Assembly (NCBI GenBank): GCA_958415525.1
Contig: CATYZE010000010.1
Span: 1 to 64,000, forward strand
Direction: 5' to 3'
DNA from: an uncultured Collinsella sp.
GTDB lineage: Bacteria > Actinomycetota > Coriobacteriia > Coriobacteriales > Coriobacteriaceae
Length of the DNA: 64,000 bases
The notes beneath the pieces are model-generated. The model was not told where the DNA came from, did no database searches, and saw only the letters and a program-made list of their open reading frames with translations. How positions within the stretch are numbered: the stretch's first letter is position 1; each line of letters begins with the position of its first letter. A program made the translations under genes and the position numbers. This document shows, piece after piece, positions 60,179 through 64,000 of this stretch.

Positions 60179-61027
60179 ATGAGCAAGGCTGATCAACACT
60201 TTGTAACCATGTGCCGCGATATTCTGGACCATGGCACCACCACCGAGGGCCAAAAGGTCCGCCCGGTGTGGGAGGATGGCACCCCTGCCTATACCATTAA
60301 AAACTTTGGTGTCACGGCACGCTATGACCTACGTGAGGAGTTTCCGGCGCTTACCTTGCGTCGTACGGCCCTCAAATCTGCCATGGATGAGATCCTATGG
60401 ATCTATCAAAAGAAGTCCAATAACGTGCATGACCTCAACAGCCATATTTGGGATGAGTGGGCCGACGAGACCGGCTCCATCGGCAAGGCCTACGGGTATC
60501 AGATTGGCCAGAAGAGCCATTATGCCGAGGGCGACTTTGACCAGATGGATCGGGTGCTGTACGACCTTAAGAACACGCCGTACAGCCGCCGCATTATGAC
60601 GAACACCTATGTGTTCAGCGACCTGTCCGAGATGCACCTGTATCCGTGCGCCTACAGCGTGACGTATAACGTGACACAGCGCCCGCAGGATGACAAACCG
60701 ACGCTCAACATGATTCTCAACCAGCGCAGCCAGGACATTTTGGCCGCGAACAACTGGAACGTGTGCCAGTACGCCATCTTGCTGATGATGGTCGCGCAGT
60801 CGGTCGATATGATTCCCGGCGAGCTGCTGCATGTGATTGCCGATGCCCACATCTACGACCGCCATGTCGACATCGTCCGCGAACTTATCGAGCGTCCGCA
60901 GTTTGCGGCGCCCAAGGTAACGCTTAACCCCGATGTGCACGATTTCTACGCGTTTACGACCGACGACCTGATCGTCGAGGGCTACGAGCACGGCCCGCAG
61001 GTCAAGAACATCCCCATTGCGGTATAG
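60179..61027 (+). CDS. thyA: Thymidylate synthase
   Basis: 282 aa from ATG 60179, after GGAGG. The catalytic cysteine is C157 in LYPCAYSVTYNV, the phosphate-binding RRIMTNTYV and the QRSQDILAANNWNVCQYAIL region are clear, and HIYDRHVDIVRELIERPQF is the conserved C-terminal part. It methylates dUMP with methylene-tetrahydrofolate. The C-terminus IPIAV matches the family. A TACAAT -10 is present at 60139-60144, with no good -35. folA is directly downstream, the usual pairing. Confidence 0.95.
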   Translation: MSKADQHFVTMCRDILDHGTTTEGQKVRPVWEDGTPAYTIKNFGVTARYDLREEFPALTLRRTALKSAMDEILWIYQKKSNNVHDLNSHIWDEWADETGSIGKAYGYQIGQKSHYAEGDFDQMDRVLYDLKNTPYSRRIMTNTYVFSDLSEMHLYPCAYSVTYNVTQRPQDDKPTLNMILNQRSQDILAANNWNVCQYAILLMMVAQSVDMIPGELLHVIADAHIYDRHVDIVRELIERPQFAAPKVTLNPDVHDFYAFTTDDLIVEGYEHGPQVKNIPIAV

Positions 61028-61036
61028 GTGGCAGGC

Positions 61037-61555
61037 ATGACGTGTAAGCTTTCTGCCATCGTCGCCGTGTGTGAAGACTGGGGCATTGGCTGCGAGGGCG
61101 ATATGGTCGTGTCCAATCGCGCCGACATGCGCCATTTTGTGGCGTGTACCAAGGGCTGTCCGGTCATCATGGGACGCAAGACACTTCTGAGTTTTCCCGG
61201 CGCACGGCCGCTCAAGAACCGCCGCAATATCGTGCTTACACGCGACGAGAGCTTTGCCCCCGAGGACGTCGACGTGGTGCATAGTATCGGCGAGGCGCTC
61301 GCCGCGGTTGCCGATGAGCCCGTTGCCTGGGTTATCGGTGGCGGCGATGTCTATCGGCAGTTTTTGCCGTACTGCGTGGAGGCCGAGGTCACGCATGACC
61401 ACTGCGTCCATCCCGTGGACACATACTTTCCCGACTTGGACGCCGATCCCGCGTGGGAAGTTGCGCGGCGCGAAGGGGTTGCCACGATTGTCGCGGGCGA
61501 GGGTGACGAAGGCCTCGATTATGAGTTCGTGACGTATCGTCGCGTTGAGGTGTAA
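61037..61555 (+). CDS. folA: Dihydrofolate reductase
   Basis: 172 aa from ATG 61037, after AGGTGG. CKLSAIVAVCEDWGIGCEGDMVVSNRADMRHF, VIMGRKTLLSFPGARPLKNRRNIVLTR and VIGGGDVYRQFLPYCVEAEVTHDH are the three DHFR blocks. It regenerates tetrahydrofolate used by ThyA. The gene is 9 bp after thyA and clearly co-transcribed. Confidence 0.93.
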   Translation: MTCKLSAIVAVCEDWGIGCEGDMVVSNRADMRHFVACTKGCPVIMGRKTLLSFPGARPLKNRRNIVLTRDESFAPEDVDVVHSIGEALAAVADEPVAWVIGGGDVYRQFLPYCVEAEVTHDHCVHPVDTYFPDLDADPAWEVARREGVATIVAGEGDEGLDYEFVTYRRVEV

Positions 61556-61664
61556 ATCGTCTGGCACGAACGGTATCATCGGGTTGATTGATTGTATGGG
61601 GCGGCGCTTGGCGTCGCCTCGTTTGGTATAGATGTGCTGTAAAGAAGGGTGCGGGCTGGCTGCT

Positions 61665-62579
61665 ATGACTGATGCCGTTGAGGTTCTGCGAATTGATTCG
61701 CTCGAGGACGAGCGGCTCGATGCCTACGTGCGACTGACCGAGCGCGAGCTTCGCTGCGTGCTGGAGCCGCAAAAGGGCATCTTTATCGCCGAGAGTGCCA
61801 AGGTCATAGAGCGTGCGGTGCGCGCCGGATACGAGCCGGTGAGCTTTCTGTTGGGTGAGCGCTGGCTCGACCAGATGATGCCGCTGTTTGAGCGCCTGGT
61901 TGTGCGCGAGGGAGCGGGTCCGGTCCCGGTGTTCGTGGCCTCGATGGAGCTCATGGAGCAGTTGACGGGCTTTAACGTGACGCGCGGTGCGCTCGCGGCG
62001 TTCCGTCGCCCGCGTCAGATTCCGGTTGATGAGTTCTTGGGCGGCGTCGTCGAGGCGGCGGGGGAGCGCCCGGTGCGCGTATGCGTGCTTGAGGGTATTG
62101 TCGACCACACAAATGTGGGCGCGATTTTCCGCTCGGCTGCCGCTCTCAATGTCGACGGCATTCTGGTGAGCCCTACGTGCTGCGATCCGCTGTATCGTCG
62201 CTCTGCCCGCGTGAGCATGGGCACGGTGTTTCAGGTGCCGTGGACGCGTATTGGCAGTGAGGCTCGCGTGTGGCCACATGATGGCCTGGCCGCGCTTCAT
62301 GATGCCGGTTTTTCGTGTGCCGCCATGGCGTTGACGGATGACTCCGTTTCGCTGGACGATCCTGTGCTGCAGGAGATTGATCGCCTGGCGATCTTTATGG
62401 GCACCGAGGGTGCCGGTCTGGGCGCCAAGACCATCGCGGGCTGTGACCGGGCCGTGCGCATCCCGATGGCGCACGGGGTCGATTCGCTCAACGTGGCCGC
62501 GGCGAGTGCCGTCGCCTTTTGGCAGCTGTGCCCGCACGTGAGCAACGAGTATCACTACCAGCCGGGTTTGTATCACTAG
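61665..62579 (+). CDS. SpoU-family (TrmH-type) RNA methyltransferase
   Basis: 304 aa from ATG 61665; an ATG at 61632 is also in frame and no ribosome site is decisive. The SPOUT motifs are VRVCVLEGIVDHTNVGAIFRSAAALNVDGILVSP (motif 1), LAIFMGTEGAGLGAKTI (motif 2) and RIPMAHGVDSLNVAAASAVAF (motif 3). The N-terminal substrate-binding domain contains ECR-like residues. It 2'-O-methylates rRNA or tRNA; the exact position cannot be told. It is about 110 bp after folA and may have its own promoter. Confidence 0.9.
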   Translation: MTDAVEVLRIDSLEDERLDAYVRLTERELRCVLEPQKGIFIAESAKVIERAVRAGYEPVSFLLGERWLDQMMPLFERLVVREGAGPVPVFVASMELMEQLTGFNVTRGALAAFRRPRQIPVDEFLGGVVEAAGERPVRVCVLEGIVDHTNVGAIFRSAAALNVDGILVSPTCCDPLYRRSARVSMGTVFQVPWTRIGSEARVWPHDGLAALHDAGFSCAAMALTDDSVSLDDPVLQEIDRLAIFMGTEGAGLGAKTIAGCDRAVRIPMAHGVDSLNVAAASAVAFWQLCPHVSNEYHYQPGLYH

Positions 62580-62704
62580 CCGAGTGTGATATCCGAGTCG
62601 TGCGAGCGGGGTATTTCTATAATCTTCGCTTGGTGCTAGGCTGGTCATTATTGTAACTATTATCAGCTGTTTTGTCGGTTGACGTGCGCTTTTGGGGAGG
62701 GCGT

Positions 62705-64000
62705 GTGGCTAAGAAATCTACGGCTATCGATGTAACGCAGGGTGTTATTTGGCAGCAGCTGCTTTCGCTGTGCGTTCCCATCTTTTTTAGTTCGTTTTTT
62801 CAGCAGGCCTACACGCTTATCGGTACCTATATTGTCGGCCAGTTTGGCGGCAAGCTCGCGCTGGGTGGCATTCAGGCCACGATGGTGCTCACTGAGCTCT
62901 GCATTGGTTTTTGCGTTGGAGTCGGTGCCGGCTGCGCGGTCATTACCGGTCAGTATTTTGGCCAGCACGATGATGAGCGACTGAGTCGTTCGGTCCATAC
63001 GGCCATGACGCTCGCGCTGGTGGGCGGTATCGTTTTCTCGATTCTTGGCATAGTGTTCGTTGAGCCCATGCTGGTGCTTATGAACACGCCGCATGAACTA
63101 TTGGCCGAGGGCGTGGCCTATGCTCGTTGTTATTTTGCCGCCATGGTTGCGGCGCTGCTGCTCAATATGGGAACTGCATTGCTGCGCGCCGTGGGCGACA
63201 CGCGCGGGCCTGCCGTGATCATCGCTTCCGGCTGCCTTGTTAATGCGGTGCTGGATGTCATTTTCGTTGCCGTGCTTCATATGGAGGCTCTGGGCTGCGG
63301 CATCGCGGTGGCGCTGACCATTTGCTCCAACGCCACGATGATCGTGATTCGTATGATGCACGCACCGGGTGCGTGGCGGCTTTCACTGTCCAAACTCGGC
63401 ATCGATCGCGGTATTTGCAAGAGTATGATCTCGTGCGGTCTGCCACTCGGTTTTCAATCGGCTGCCTATTCGATCTCGAACGTGCTGATCCAGGTGTCGG
63501 TCAACTCGTTTGGTGCCGATGTCACCACGGCATGGGGTCTTTCGGGCCGTTTGGATGGCATTGTCTGGATGGTGACCGAGGCGCTCGGCGTATCGATCAC
63601 TACGTTCTCGGCGCAGAACTTTGGCGCGCGCAATTACGAGCGCATGCGCAAGGGCTACCACACGTCGCTCGTGCTGTCGTTTATGCTCATTGGTGGCCTG
63701 TCTGCCGTGCTGCTGGTGTTCTCGGGTCCGTTGTCGCGTCTGTTTGTCGACGATGCTTCGATTTCGGCGTACACCACGACGATTCTTCATTTTATCGCGC
63801 CGTTCTACGCGATCTTCTCGATTATCGAAAACGCGTCGGGCTCCATTCGCGGCGCCGGCGTGAGCTTGCAGCCCATGCTGCTCACGATTTTTGGCACCGT
63901 CGTGCTCAGGGTGATCTGGGTGTTTGCGATCATGCCCTTCGATCCGTCGCTTGAGCACCTGCTGCTGGTTTACCCCGTAACCTGGCTCATCACGGCCACT
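62705..64000 (+). CDS. MATE-family efflux transporter, cut by the window end
   Basis: 432 codons are present from GTG 62705 (after GGGGAGGG) to the last base, with no stop, so only a short C-terminal piece should be missing from a protein of usual length about 450. About eleven hydrophobic helices are visible. Conserved MATE features include LLSLCVPIFFSSFFQQAYTLIGTYIVGQFGG at the start, GTALLRAVGDTRGP, and in the second half GFQSAAYSISNVLIQVSVNSFG and SIRGAGVSLQPML. These carriers export drugs or metabolites using Na+ or H+ gradients. The substrate is unknown. Confidence 0.92.
   Translation, partial: MAKKSTAIDVTQGVIWQQLLSLCVPIFFSSFFQQAYTLIGTYIVGQFGGKLALGGIQATMVLTELCIGFCVGVGAGCAVITGQYFGQHDDERLSRSVHTAMTLALVGGIVFSILGIVFVEPMLVLMNTPHELLAEGVAYARCYFAAMVAALLLNMGTALLRAVGDTRGPAVIIASGCLVNAVLDVIFVAVLHMEALGCGIAVALTICSNATMIVIRMMHAPGAWRLSLSKLGIDRGICKSMISCGLPLGFQSAAYSISNVLIQVSVNSFGADVTTAWGLSGRLDGIVWMVTEALGVSITTFSAQNFGARNYERMRKGYHTSLVLSFMLIGGLSAVLLVFSGPLSRLFVDDASISAYTTTILHFIAPFYAIFSIIENASGSIRGAGVSLQPMLLTIFGTVVLRVIWVFAIMPFDPSLEHLLLVYPVTWLITAT

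Overview
The window looks like a chromosomal segment of a Coriobacteriia actinobacterium, most likely Collinsella or a close relative. The reasons are high-GC core genes, frequent GTG and TTG starts, very compact overlapping operons, actinobacterial synteny (a SepIVA-like gene, DUF177, rpmF, plsX, acpP, rnc, smc, ftsY, ffh) and a Pel cluster of the Gram-positive type. This assignment is an inference from gene content; no database was searched.

Bases 1-14,600 form an accessory island, partly AT-richer than the rest. Its units are: the 5' end of a secreted-protein gene with a second, truncated copy 2.2 kb away; a PIN-domain toxin with its partner; a single-ring ClpB-like AAA+ ATPase with a partner; a pair of genes sharing an amyloid/RHIM-like motif, one of them a tiny membrane protein; a Panacea (SocA/DUF4065) antitoxin with a membrane toxin; a UvrD-helicase fragment next to an internally deleted IS21-like element; a DUF2188 gene; an AbiL-type (RloA/RloB) ATPase-TOPRIM pair whose ATPase has lost key residues; an Abi_2 stub; and a second ATPase-TOPRIM pair whose start lies inside a 59-bp perfect palindrome. 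Four 127-128-bp elements with terminal inverted repeats lie between these units. Together this reads as a defence and toxin-antitoxin island that has been repeatedly rearranged.

Bases 14,876-25,971 hold a Pel-type exopolysaccharide operon: pelD, pelE, a PelA-like deacetylase, pelF and pelG, followed by CotH, a VTC-type polyphosphate polymerase and DUF4956. The genes overlap or nearly abut. PelD keeps a cyclic-di-GMP I-site motif in front of a degenerate GGDEF site. A PLP-fold protein without a visible catalytic lysine and a ModE-like regulator follow, converging at their stop codons.

Bases 27,400-64,000 are mostly housekeeping genes on the plus strand: guaB; leuS; the rimP-nusA-infB-rbfA-nrnA-truB-ribF-dnaG translation and RNA operon; rpoD; two identical tRNA-Asn genes; asp23-like and fakA-like genes; recG-rsmD-coaD; a SepIVA-like gene with DUF177, rpmF, plsX, acpP, rnc, smc, ftsY and ffh; a divergent DUF134/NifX-type metal protein; thyA-folA; a SpoU methyltransferase; and a MATE transporter cut by the window end. 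Points of interest here are a clear rimP promoter followed by a leader terminator, a Cys/His motif at the NusA C-terminus with ylxR missing, large palindromes before leuS and after rpoD, and paired operator-like sites around the DUF134 promoter.
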